Of a stretch of DNA of 64,000 nucleotides, positions 17,501 through 28,440 are shown in pieces. The translations under genes and the position numbers were made by a program. Within the stretch, counting starts at the first letter, position 1, and each line of letters begins with the position of its first letter. Below the pieces are notes generated by a model. That model searched no databases, had not been told where the DNA came from, and was given only the letters and a program-made list of their open reading frames with translations. Origin of the DNA: Ciona intestinalis (taxonomy: Eukaryota > Chordata > Ascidiacea > Phlebobranchia > Cionidae); the NCBI RefSeq assembly GCF_000224145.3, contig NC_020178.2, positions 454,986 to 518,985 of the forward strand, given 5' to 3'.

Positions 17501-20500
17501 GATGTAATGTATGAATGTAACTTGTTTATCCCAGCGTGGCCAAAAAATGAGAGTTGTTATAACATAGGTGTTCTGTTTTATACACCTTGTGCCAACTTAC
17601 GAGTTACCATATATGTAACTTTGTGGGATTATCTATGTATGGCTGATAATTTGGACAAGGACAACCAAATTATCAGCCATACAGTAAAAACAATGAAAAA
17701 ATCCCCACGAAAAATCAAAACAATTAACTGTAAAAAAATAACCAAAAAAAATACTTGAAAAAAAACCTGTTTTAAACCTAACTATTCCTTCTAATTACTA
17801 GAATACATTAGATTTATTTGACCACATAATTACTGGGTAATACTATGTTTTAAGCTGTTGTAATAACTTATTAAAACAAGCATGCATTTACGAGATTATT
17901 TCGACTTTAAAACTGGGTATTATATAAATAATGACATATGTCTAATCCCTGTACAATGCAGACAGATTACAATTTCCGTATAATAAGTACATACAATATG
18001 TTGTAAGTAATTCTATGTAATTTAGGTCAAATGTTTCTTATACCCTGTCTAGGTTTTTGACGTTTGTAGAATATTTTGCCCATTTGGTAGAAAACGAAGA
18101 AAATTTACAGAATTATGTAACTGTATCCTCTATGTAACTGTATGACTGTAAAAGAGCATAGTTAATTGTCAAAACATGAATAAAAAATATCGAATTTATG
18201 TGCTAACGGTATCCCATCTTACCCCCTTACTTCACAGTAATATAGTAGGGTGGAGAGAAGACGAGACACTTTTAGTACATAAAATCCAAATATCTTGATC
18301 GTGTTTTGAACAATTAACAGCGTTTTATAGGAGTCGTGAGGATACGGTTTTATAATTCTTTGAATGTCTTTGTTTACTACTAAATTCGACAAGAAAATAG
18401 AAAGAAAAAGGTGTCCCATCTTTCCCCACCCTACTACATATAAATACGAAGTATTAGGTACAACAATATCCCATCTTACCCCGCACAGTATCCCATCTTA
18501 CCCCATATTAATTAAAATCTTACCTTGGGGCGTAGTCAAGTGTAGATAGAAAATATTGGTCGATATTGTTCACAAAATCGGGCGACGACGTTGAAATTTT
18601 CCTCACAACACCTTCAACCAAAGTAACAAATAATTCCCGCGCTCCACGAATAGGGCCCATTAGCTGTAGAAAAGAAAGACGTGTTAATATAGCAGAGTGG
18701 GGGAAGACGGGACACCTTTAGCACATAAAAGGCAAAAAATGACAGTTGCTACAACACCAGTGTTCTGTTTCATACACTTCGTGCCCCTTAAAAAGTTACC
18801 CCAATTTTAAAACTAGGGTGACATCATAGGTTTTAAAATATTGTGCCAAAAACAGCTTTTACCCTGCTGTTAGATGTCTATACAAACAAGCAGAGCCAAA
18901 GTATATTGCATTCACCACATTTATCAATGAGGTTCTCTATGTTTGACAACTATGAGTCTAACTGTATTTTAATAATGTCACCCCAGCTATGCTTAAATTT
19001 TTTCTCTGCAAAAAAGAGGCACTATATATATATATATATACTATTAAATTGGCAAATATATTTCCTTTTTACAGTAAGCGTTTTTACCCTAAGCAAAAAA
19101 CATGCTACCTTTTATTCAAAATGCATATATATAACAGTACCACAAAACAATAGAAGCTACAAGTGCTCTTAATAATACCAACTTTTATTACATTCTTGAA
19201 GTGGTGTATAAAAAACACATTTAAATGTGATTCTGACTGCAGCACTATATATAGGAGGGTGGGGGAAGCTGGGACACCTTTTAATTCTATTTTCTCGTAT
19301 CATTTTGTAGTAAACAAAGAACAATTAAAGAATTATAAAACCATATCCTCACAACTCCTATAGACAATTGTTAGTTGCTTAAAACATGATCAGAATATTT
19401 GGATTTTATGTGCTAAAGGTGTCCCATCTTTTCTCATAGTACTATATGTATGGGTACTTACAATACGCATAGGTACTTACAGAATCATACAAAGTTGATA
19501 TAACTCTTGGAACATGGGGTAGAATTTCACTTTTTAACACAGAGTCAAAGCACTCAACTAATTCACCTAAACACACAAAATCTCTTTGAAGTAAAAGGCT
19601 TATACATACATTAGATAAGTGGTGTTTATAAAACCTTAACTATAAAGGCTGTTTTCAAACTAAATGAATGAATGTAACTTGTTTATCTTCGTGTGGCAGG
19701 GCAACACAGTCATTATAACACGAGTGTTCTGTTTCATACACCTCGTGCCCGCTTAAGAGTTACCAAGTATGTTATTTTGTGGGTAAATTATTGTTTTCAA
19801 ATACCAGTATTTATGGTAACAATACATTTGACATATATATCTATATATATTTTTATTCATATAGTATCACATTTATTTTAAATAAAGTTAAATCATATAT
19901 ATAAATAAACATTTAATAAATACTAGTACAATAACTATGCTTATACTATACATTACATACCTTCAATAGCTTTTGCACAGTTTTCATAAGTGTCAAAAAT
20001 TTCTGGCATTTTTGCTATCATGTTAACGCGTTGTTCTTTGCATCTTATTTCTGCTTCCAAGCGCTGTTGTGTATATTCCAAACCAATTATTTTCTATGAG
20101 AAAAAGTATTTAGTGTTATAATGGGGTGGAATTTACACCCAACACCCTGTACTTTAAACATGGGGTGGAATTTACACCCAACACCCTGTACTTTAAACAT
20201 GGGGTGGAATTTACACCCAATACCCTGTACTTTAAACATGGGGAGGAATTTACACCCAACACCCTGTACTTTAAACATGGGGTGGAATTTACACCCAATA
20301 CCCTGTACTTTAAACATGGGGAGGAATTTACACCCAACACCCTGTACTTTAAACATGGGGTGGAATTTACACCCAACACCCAAGAATACAAAAAATCTAA
20401 TACAACGTCTCTTAATAGATCTACATATCATCAAAAACACAAGTCAAGATTTTCTATTAGATTACTATAATGATGGATCTAAAGACTCACAAATGAATTA

Positions 20501-23500
20501 TTTATACTGGATTTACTCATTACAGGCACCAAACCTGGGGTGGAAAGGTAGGCTACCCTAGAATTTTTGACACTGCATTAATCAGTAAACAATAAAACCA
20601 ATAAGTTAGATTTGTTTTATAGGATTGTGTGTCTAACTACCCCTGCCTCCCCTAAGTTAATTTTTTTTTAAGTTTCGCCCCTATGTTACACAACATAACC
20701 ACAAGTAAACCGGTACCTTCATCCATTTATAAGTCTCGAACATGATAAAGTTCCATGTTTTATACTTAGTAACTAATCCTCCAGTAATATGGGGCAGCAA
20801 AACTACTTTACAATCTTGAGATTGTATTTCTATCATCATGTCTGCAAGAATCTGTAAATATATAAGATAACATTATATAGTAGGGTGGGGGAAGATGGGA
20901 CGCCTTTTCGTTCTATTTTCTCTTCCCATTTGGTAGTAAACAAAGAACATTTAAAGAATTATAAATCTGTATCCTCATGACTTCCATAGATCGTTGTTAA
21001 TTGTTTAAAACATGATCAGGATATTTGAATATAGAAAAGTGTCCTATCTTCTCCCATCCTACTATATATATACCTTTAATGTGCAAATGTCCCAACGCAA
21101 TTGCTTCAACCCAGTGGTCATTAATGGGTTGTCCAAACTATCAGCCACACATAAAAAAACATGAAAAAAGATCCCACCAAAATAATCACCCACAAAGTAA
21201 CATACATAGTAACTGGTAAGCTGGCACAAGGTGTATGAAACAGAACACCCGTGTTTGACGACTGTCGTTTCCCCGCTATGCGAGGATAAAGTAAGTTACA
21301 TTCATTCAATCATATATGTATATATTTTATAAAAAAAAACAATTTCCATTTACCTCTTCTTGTGTACCAGATAGTAAAGAACGGTCAACGGCAAACTCTT
21401 GTAACCTTATGGATTGTTCTATCGCGAACATGAACGCGTCATTTCCCACTTCGTCCTTATTGTGAACCCCTGTGGAAAAATAGTGAGTTTTGTGGCAAAT
21501 ATTTGTATATAGTACTGTGGGGTAAAGTGGGTTAACACATAATATCCCATATTTCCTAAACGTGTTTTAAACAATTAACAAAGTTCCGTTAGAGTCTTAA
21601 GATATGGGTATTTATTTCTGTAAATATTTTTAGTTTACTACCAAATAGGACGATAAAAGTGAATGAAAACATGTAATATCTTACCCCAAAGTACTCTAAC
21701 TGTGGAATTTCGTTTAATTTTTAATTTCTTTCAATATTTAATTTCATAAACTTTAAAAAAAATTATAATGATTTTATAAATACAATTATCATTTTTACAG
21801 TACTCCTTTAAAAATAATCATTTAATTTTTTTATAAATTTTATATTAAAAAAATCGCAAAACATCAAAAAATCGTGACTGGGCAATGGCTTGTTTAAAAT
21901 GCCACACCTAATCAAGGAGTGTCTTATACAAACATGCCCAAATTTTGCTTTCAATCTGCCGAGAGCTAGTGTTTACTCTAAATAAATAAACAGCGCGTTG
22001 CATTTAAACTCAACGCAAAAAGCTCTCTTTAAAGTTGGCATTTTGGCCAGTTTTCCCAGAATTTCTAGGTTTTGTAAATTTTTATATGCAGTTATTTGTA
22101 TAGTGTATATGTTCGAGCTAAGAAATTGTTTATTAATTTTGTTAAATTCTGAATGTGCAGTGCTGTTATTGTTTATTGTTGATAGGCTGTATTATGCTCT
22201 GTGAAATTGAGTCCTGAATTGATATACACAGTTTTATACACCAGACAAGTTAAATACGCTACAACTGGTAAGCTGGCACGAGGTGTATGAAACAGAATAC
22301 CTGTGTTATAACAATTGTCATTACACCGCCACAAACGAATAAATAAGTTATTACATTGATTCATTAATTCATTAATGCATCTATTCATTCATTCACCTTC
22401 TAAGTGGCGAATGGCGTCCCTTAAAACGCGCACCCAGCTTTCTTTTTCGATCGCAGTTTCAGCTGCAAAGTACGTAGTCGCTCGCCAAGTGTGACTCGCC
22501 GAAAAAATATGCTGAGTCGGCCTTTTTCCGGCCCGTCCAATCATAGTGACTTTGCGAGAAAACGCAACAAGGTCTTGGTTGACATAACCTGGGAATAAAT
22601 GAATGAATTATTGGTTGAAATGAATTTGTTTGAGTTGGTTGATATTGATATATGAATAATGAAAAAGTGAAAGTTTTTCCTCCTGTTATATAAATGAATA
22701 AATGAATGAATTTGGGTGAATGCATAAAAGAATAGATGATTGAATGAATGAATGAATTTATATATGATTGGATGAATAGGTGAATGTATGAGAGAATAAA
22801 AAATAAATGACTGAATTTGGGTGAATGAATGAATTAATAGATACATGAGTGGATAATAATATATGAATGGATGAATGTAACTTGTTAATGTTTATTCTCT
22901 TGTGGCCGGGTTAACGACAGTCGTTAGAACATGGATGTTCTGTTTCATACACCTTGTGCCAGCTCACGAGTTACCACGTTGTGTAACTTTATGGCTAAAT
23001 AATTTAGTTATTTATCTTCGTTATGTATGGTTGACAATTTGGACAACCCATAAGAGACCAATTGCTGTTAGGTGTCTTGCCCAAGGACACATACGCCCAA
23101 AATAGTAGCAGCACCAAGTCTTGAACCTATAACCTTTGCGCTATAGGCATACATGTTAACCACTGCCAAAGCGCTAACAAAATTTAAATGTCAAATCACT
23201 GTAGAATTTGTCTTACCAAATTCACAACATGAAATTTCTAGTTTCTTATGCAGATAAGTGTCCACGTCTGTAAGGACTTTATATCCACTGTATTTAGCAT
23301 TGAATAGTTGACCATTACTTTGCTCATAATCCTATAACAGTAAATTGGTATTGCATTTTTAATGTCATTTTAAATCTACTTTCATGGTATAGGCTAATTT
23401 CTAATAGTAATTTTAAAGCATATATAGTAGGGTGGGGAAAGATGGAACAGCTTTTTATTCTAGTTTTTCATCTCATTTGGTAATAAACAAGAAAAGCCTA

Positions 23501-26500
23501 AAGAATTATAAACCGTATCCTCTCGATTCCCATAGACCGTTGTTAATTGTTTAAACACAACCAGGAAATTTAGATATTATGTGCTAAAGATATCCCATTT
23601 TTCCCCACCCTACTATATATATATGTAAAATTTTCAAGACCAATTTTCAAGTACTTAATAACACATTGTCATTAAATCACTTCAAAATATAACAGCATAC
23701 ACAAATGCTCTTACAGTGGCATAAATTAAACATCATAGCTTTTATTCTGTTGGCCTTAATTTAGCATAAGAAATATATAGCCTGGAGCTATGTAATTGAA
23801 ATTTAGCCAAATTTTGCTGGGTACTTATACACCCAATATATGTATGTCCAGCTGTAATGATGCACTCAAGTGTCATATGGCTTGTTTAAACTGCCTATTC
23901 ATGAAGCAATAACCTTGAATTGTTGGGCTATTTATGTTTATTATATTATGTATTTAATGATAAAATATTTGTAAAAAAACATTTTTAAGGTCAAAAATAT
24001 GTATTATAAAATGTATGTAAACGTATGAAAACCAGAATTAGTAGCGCATTGGAAAAGCTGTTTAATCTACTATATAAAACACTAAAACACATATTCTATA
24101 AAATACATATAAAGTTCAGTATGTATTATTATATATTTTAACATATACAAAGTATTAAATATGATATAAACACATTTATTCAAATAAATTTAAGAAAAAA
24201 CAGTTTTTATTGTGTAAATATATTCATATACATTCAAATACATATATTTAGTATGTTTTAATTTATATTCAAATTCAATAAAATAATAATATATATATAT
24301 TATTCAAAATTTCAAATGCATAAAACACATAAAAAGTATAGAGTGTATATAATATATATATATTTTCAAATAAATTCAAATGTAAAACTACCTCTTTTGA
24401 CTTGTAAAATTCCAGTGTATAATTTGAGTGTAACACGCAGTATAACTGCTTCCATTTTTTGCCAGTGTTCTTTGATAATACGTATAAGCTGCCCTGCTTA
24501 ATTGGTCTGTTATAACTTTGCCACTGTAAATAATAATAAATTTTATTTGTCTTTTTGATTAAAACAAAAGTGTGCATAAAGACACAAACACACAATGGGG
24601 GGGAAATACAGGAAATGTTTTGTTTTTGAATAGTTCCAAAACAAAGTTGTGTTTTGGCTGGGGAATACTGTTATTTATTTATAGCATGTTGTTCTACGAA
24701 TATACAATCGAGATTGTGTCCTGTGCATAAACCCAATGACTCATTTTTTTGTTAGCGTGATTGTTTTCTTATACACCAGACACACATGGTGTATTCATAC
24801 ACCTCATGCTCACTGTTGAGTTATAACATGAGTGTATTTTTATACACCAGACACACATGGTGTATTCATACACCTCATGCTCACTGTCAAGTTAAAACAG
24901 CAAAAACATATATATATATATATATATACTACACAAAACACATAGTAATTAAATACTGCATATTCAAATACACATATAATAGGGTGGGGGAAGATGGAAC
25001 ACATTTTTATTGTATTTTCTTGTCCTATTTGGTAGTAAAACAAACAACATTCAAAAAATTATAAAACCACATCCTCACGACTCTAAAAGGGCGTTGTTAA
25101 TGGTTTAAAACAAGATTAGGATATTTGGATATTATGTGTTAAGGTGTCCCATCTTACCACACAGTACTATATGTTATTGTATTTGTATTCACAATACACA
25201 TGACATATAATCTTTGCATAATACGTAACTTATTCAGATTTAGAATTTACATTTCTTTGTCGCAGCTGCCATTTCTGACATCCATCTTTTCCACTGTATT
25301 CGCGATTTACTTTTTGTAAGTAAAACCACATGTATGCTGCCTCATAACGCTTGACAAATATTTTCGCATAGTCCAAATTTGATTCTGAAACAAAAATAAA
25401 ACAAGTTAATTCAAAAAAAAATTTAACAACTTTTGGAGTGCATATTATGTTATTTATAATTTTTGCAATAAAAAATTTTTTTTTAGTAAATTGACATTAA
25501 ATGAATGAATGAAACTTATTTGTCCTCGCATAGCAGGGCATCAACAGTGATTAACTATAACAAAGGTGTCATATTCCATACACCTTGTACCTGCTTACGA
25601 GTTTCCACGTAGGTAACTTTGTGGCATGAGTGTTTATTTATATTTATCCTTGTTCTGAATATTTTAACTATAGGTGTAAACATGCTGACAATATATCTGT
25701 CTTGTTAGTAGGCTGTGGAGTTTTTATGTTGTATTTAGTATTTACACATTATATATATAAATATATATATATTGTAGGGTAGGGTAGGGGAAGTTGGCCC
25801 CTTTTCATTCTATTTATATATTATGTTATGTAATATTTATATGTAATGTATCTGACATATAGTCTGGTATACTGGTAAACTGTATTTGTCCTTTGTATAG
25901 TAAGGAACCAACACCGCCAGTTTTACTAAGAAAAATACAGCCATTTTAAACTAAGTACATATATGACACGGTCTGTAGTAAAATATGCAACGCATATGCT
26001 ATTACAGCATTATGTAATCTGAGTTATTATTATAATATACAGTATATACAATAGGGCACACACATAATATAGTAGGGTGGGAAAGATGGGACACATTTAG
26101 AAAACAATATCACCTTTAGCAAATAATATCCTGATCGTGTTTTTAACAATTAACAACGGTCTATGAGGATACGGTTTTATAATTCTTTGAATGTTCATTT
26201 TTTACTACCAAATAGGACAAGAAAATAGAATAAAAAGGTGTCCCATCTCTCTCACCTTACTATATTATTAACACTATGTACACACAGTATTACTATAGCG
26301 CATTCTACTATACTACGCTATATTTACATTGCGTTAATCATTTACAGGCAAATGTTACTATGTGTCAAAGTATAGTTTCTCCTTTTGAGTGCTATAATTA
26401 CTCAAAAGTATTGTACAAAAAAAGTTAAAAACTGCTCAATTTTTTCGGTTACTATAATTATAATAATGTAATGTAAAAAAATATTTTGTTAGGCTGCTAT

Positions 26501-26687
26501 AATTAATAATACTGTACTGTAAAAAGAATTAAAAACAATTTTTTTGAGTTACTATATTTATAAAAATGTATTGTACAAAAAATATTAAAAAATATGATAA
26601 ATAAACCAACTTACGGTACACTTGATCTGCACTGTGTCCTTCTATTTTTGTTCCACTTAAAATAAGCAACGACAATGTTTTACCCAT
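14547..26687 (-). CDS. NIBAN: Niban (FAM129) family protein, complete, 775 aa
   Basis: Niban proteins are PH-domain cytosolic/membrane-associated proteins linked to stress and survival signalling. Exons (minus): 26687-26615, 25384-25251, 24523-24392, 23331-23217, 22588-22397, 21469-21354, 20851-20717, 20093-19961, 19566-19481, 18663-18524, 17464-17341, 17060-16947, 16441-16334, 16110-15999, 15554-15449, 15054-14547. All phases agree and sum to 775 codons plus stop. It starts MGKTLS, a GxxxS N-myristoylation signal that matches vertebrate Niban starts. Then come a helical segment, a PH domain (about residues 70-150, with KKWKQLYCVLHSNYTLEFY and GYKVLT), a long helical region including LMGPIRGARELF, and an acidic C-terminus after RTSQEVFE, as in vertebrate Niban. 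The exon at 17464 is the least conserved and rests on phase plus similarity; it uses a GTTAGT donor. The last intron's acceptor lies in a MITE end. Introns carry most of the MITEs and SINEs of this part of the window. Confidence 0.92.
15054..15120 (-). promoter_or_regulatory. NIBAN: Splice acceptor of last Niban exon inside a MITE terminus
   Basis: On the minus strand the exon is preceded by ATCTTACCCCACAG. This is the terminal sequence of the GTACTGTGGGGTAAGAT MITE family, whose other copies end TTACCCCACAGTAC. A second copy of the same terminus follows at 15078-15110. The pyrimidine tract and AG of the 3' splice site therefore look donated by the transposon. The frame (TC plus A) fits the upstream exon. 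Confidence 0.75.
16725..16915. mobile_element. MITE subfamily T (GTACTGTGGGGTAAGATGG / CCATCTTACCCCAACCTAC)
   Basis: The two ends differ: one is GTTGGGGTAAGATGG, the other CCATTTTACCCCACAGTAC, and the inside shares GTCGTGAGGATACGG, TTCTTTGTTTACTACCAAATGGGACGA-type sequence with the GTAGGGTGGGG family. Other copies: about 21512-21705, 29700-29985 (nested), 35928-36150, 38008-38190, 49578-49755, 51822-52015, 54595-54797, 56375-56575, 57843-58010, 59220-59415 and 62028-62230, with fragments at 1177, 12705, 15050, 47370, 55770, 58595 and 60430. No coding capacity; flanks are TA. Confidence 0.8.
18238..18438. mobile_element. MITE subfamily G (GTAGGGTGGGG inverted ends), reference copy
   Basis: About 195 bp with terminal inverted repeats AGTAGGGTGG and CCACCCTACT, next-inner GGGACACCTTT and AGGTGTCCCATCT, and TA at both flanks. 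The whole element is close to self-complementary. Other good copies: 2906-3105, 10126-10318, 15650-15835, 19253-19448, 20877-21068, 23427-23625, 24978-25172, 26068-26273, 31217-31415, 32710-32855, 37385-37553, 41011-41210, 48945-49125, 51418-51577, 52960-53072, 57424-57627, 59793-59995, 60935-61112 and 62975-63165. The TA target and inverted ends suggest a Tc1/mariner or PIF-type source, which is not identified here. Confidence 0.82.
20113..20390. repeat. 39-bp minisatellite, about 7 units, in a Niban intron
   Basis: Head-to-tail units of exactly 39 bp, each starting ATGGGGTGGAATTTACACCC and ending CTGTACTTTAAAC, from 20121 onward. Two alternating variants exist (GGGGTGG/GGGGAGG and CCCAACACC/CCCAATACC). 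The unit is a multiple of three and lacks stops in several frames, so long ORFs appear on both strands; I treat them as artefacts. It starts within 25 bases of exon 20093-19961 on the upstream side of that exon's acceptor. Confidence 0.93.
20525..20690. mobile_element. GGCGCC-type palindromic MITE, inverse orientation
   Basis: Starts AGGCACCAAACCTGGGGTGG and carries the same core as 8915-9072 in reverse (ACCCCTGCCTCCCC near the end). In a Niban intron. Confidence 0.65.
22600..22870. repeat. Degenerate GAATGA tetranucleotide microsatellite
   Basis: Irregular GAATGAATGAAT and GGATGAATG blocks, giving low-complexity open frames on the minus strand. It lies immediately upstream (in gene sense) of the Niban exon 22588-22397. 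Confidence 0.8.
22872..23172 (-). mobile_element. SINE, full length, minus strand
   Basis: Reading the minus strand gives GCAGTGGTTAACATG, a B-box-like GGTTCAAGACTTGG, GCTGCTACTATTTTGGGCG, CCTTGGGCAAGACACC, and the 3' module ending in TTACATTCATCC. Complete head-to-tail order in one copy. Confidence 0.8.
24770..24892 (-). repeat. 70-bp minisatellite, about 2 units, minus orientation
   Basis: The reverse complement matches the 9680-10012 unit. It lies in the Niban intron between exons 25251 and 24523, next to a TA microsatellite (24907-24929). Confidence 0.85.
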
Positions 26688-28438
26688 GTTCCTATACTAC
26701 AATATTATAATGCTAAAACATGCTGAGTTAAAAGCGAAATTTGTTATCTAAAACCCTGTTCGAAAAGAATAGTAAAATATAAATTAGTGCAAAAAAATTA
26801 AAAGTTAAAATACACACATATATATATATATGTAATATATATAGATACATAAATAAAATGAATATATATAATATATATACATATATGTATAAAGTTAGGT
26901 GCAAAAAAAACAGGAAAATTACCTATATTTTAGAAAATACACATTATACAATAAAACATACAATTTAATTAATAAAAAAATGCTCAATTTGGAAAACAAA
27001 GCACATAAAACAACACAAAACATTTTTTAACTGGAACACAGTAATAAAACAAAGAAAAAACAAAATACATTTAACTACAATTAATTTATAACCAAAAACA
27101 GTAAATTTTAAGTTCTAAACTGATATTAAAATAACAATATAAATAATAAGTTCTTTTTCTACCTGCCGAATAACAAAACAAAAAAAACCCTAAACTTCTA
27201 AACGTTTTAACCTTAAATTTCTAGTTTTGGTTACATTTCTTATGCTGTTTGTTTGTACTTTCAAAGTTCCTGTAAAATCGTGACTTAGTTTCGTGCGTTT
27301 GCGTGCGAGGTATTTAGTTTCTGGCTCTCTCTTTCGTATGTAAGTACTCTGAAATGCATACGTGACGTCACACCACGTACGTCATTTTAAAAACAAACGT
27401 AACAGGGAAACCCCCGCGGATGTGAGTGAACATTGCTCTTTAACGCCAACGCGCGGAAGGAAAAGTTGCAAAAAATTTTTTTTGAAAACATTATTTTAAG
27501 TTTATTTATACTCTAAACGCATGTTTTTTTTTAATTGGGTATATACCGCTATAAATTGTTTTTATATATTTTAAATAGGCAATTTTTAAAAATAAGCAAA
27601 TTTAAACAAAAAATAAATATGTTATCCAAATTTGTAAAAACCTCATATTATCTTTTCTACATCGCAAACAAATTATTTTAATACTCGTATTTTATTTATT
27701 TAATAATTATAATCACAAAATTTAACAGCCCCTTTAATTTTTTTGTCGAAAACACCGGAAATTTTAAATAACAAAATCCTATTTGCTTTTTCACAAAAGA
27801 TTGGCTAATTTTTGCGTGGGCGTATGTATTAGAAAATACGTTCAAAGTTCACCTGTAAAACGGCTAACCGCTGTAAAAGACAATTTTAGTAGTAATTTAT
27901 GGAGTCTATGATACTTGTACATTTATAAATATGTTATAACGTATATATTTTACGTATTATGACAGTTTGTTGCGTTTTTCCAAAAGCGTATATTTTTGGC
28001 CATAACTCGGAAAATATTGGAGGCAGAATTAATTTTAAGGCACCGTTGGAATGGTATTACTGAGACGAATCATATAAATTCAACCCTTTTTGATTTTGAC
28101 CTATATTTAAGAAAATATCCGCAACCACGCGCAACCCGCACATTTTAAAGCGACCCGTATAAAACAGTTCCGTTTTTTATATAACTGGCTCTTTTAATTG
28201 ATCTGATCTTCGTTACTATTCCCAAAAAATAATCAAAGTTTATGTTTTAGAGAGTTAGGGTAATTAATTCCAGAACAGATATATTTTTTACATATTATGA
28301 CATTTTGTTGCGTTTTTCCCAAGGCGTATAAAAAAGTTCCGTTTTTTGTATATAACTGGCTGCTTGATTACTATATTCAAAAAATAATCAAAGTTTATGT
28401 TTTGCAGAGTTAGGGTAATTAATTCCTGTACAGATATA
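26688..28438. promoter_or_regulatory. Divergent promoter region of Niban and PGAP2
   Basis: The two genes start 1.75 kb apart and point away from each other. The AT-rich DNA is interrupted at 27290-27470 by a more GC-rich stretch with TGACGTCA (27363-27370), a second TACGTCA (27378-27384) and CCGCGG, a plausible core of a shared promoter. The CRE-like sites are what is seen; CREB/ATF binding is inference. A (TA)-rich tract lies near 26815-26890. The PGAP2 side is occupied by a local duplication (27948-28440). Confidence 0.5.
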
Positions 28439-28440
28439 AT
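27948..28440 (+). repeat. Imperfect tandem duplication ending at the PGAP2 start codon
   Basis: Copy 1 (27948-28283) and copy 2 (28284-28440) share TATTATGACA..TTTGTTGCG, GTTCCGTTTTTT.TATAACTGGCT, and AATAATCAAAGTTTATGTTTT followed by AGAGTTAGGGTAATTAATTCC. Copy 2 lacks about 165 bases of the middle. The ATG of PGAP2 is at the very end of copy 2; copy 1 has no ATG at the matching place. Confidence 0.85.

Noticed and set aside
20087..20561. Long open frames on both strands over the 39-bp repeat
   Set aside because: The unit is 39 bp without stops, so every frame stays open; the reading is repetitive and lies in a Niban intron.
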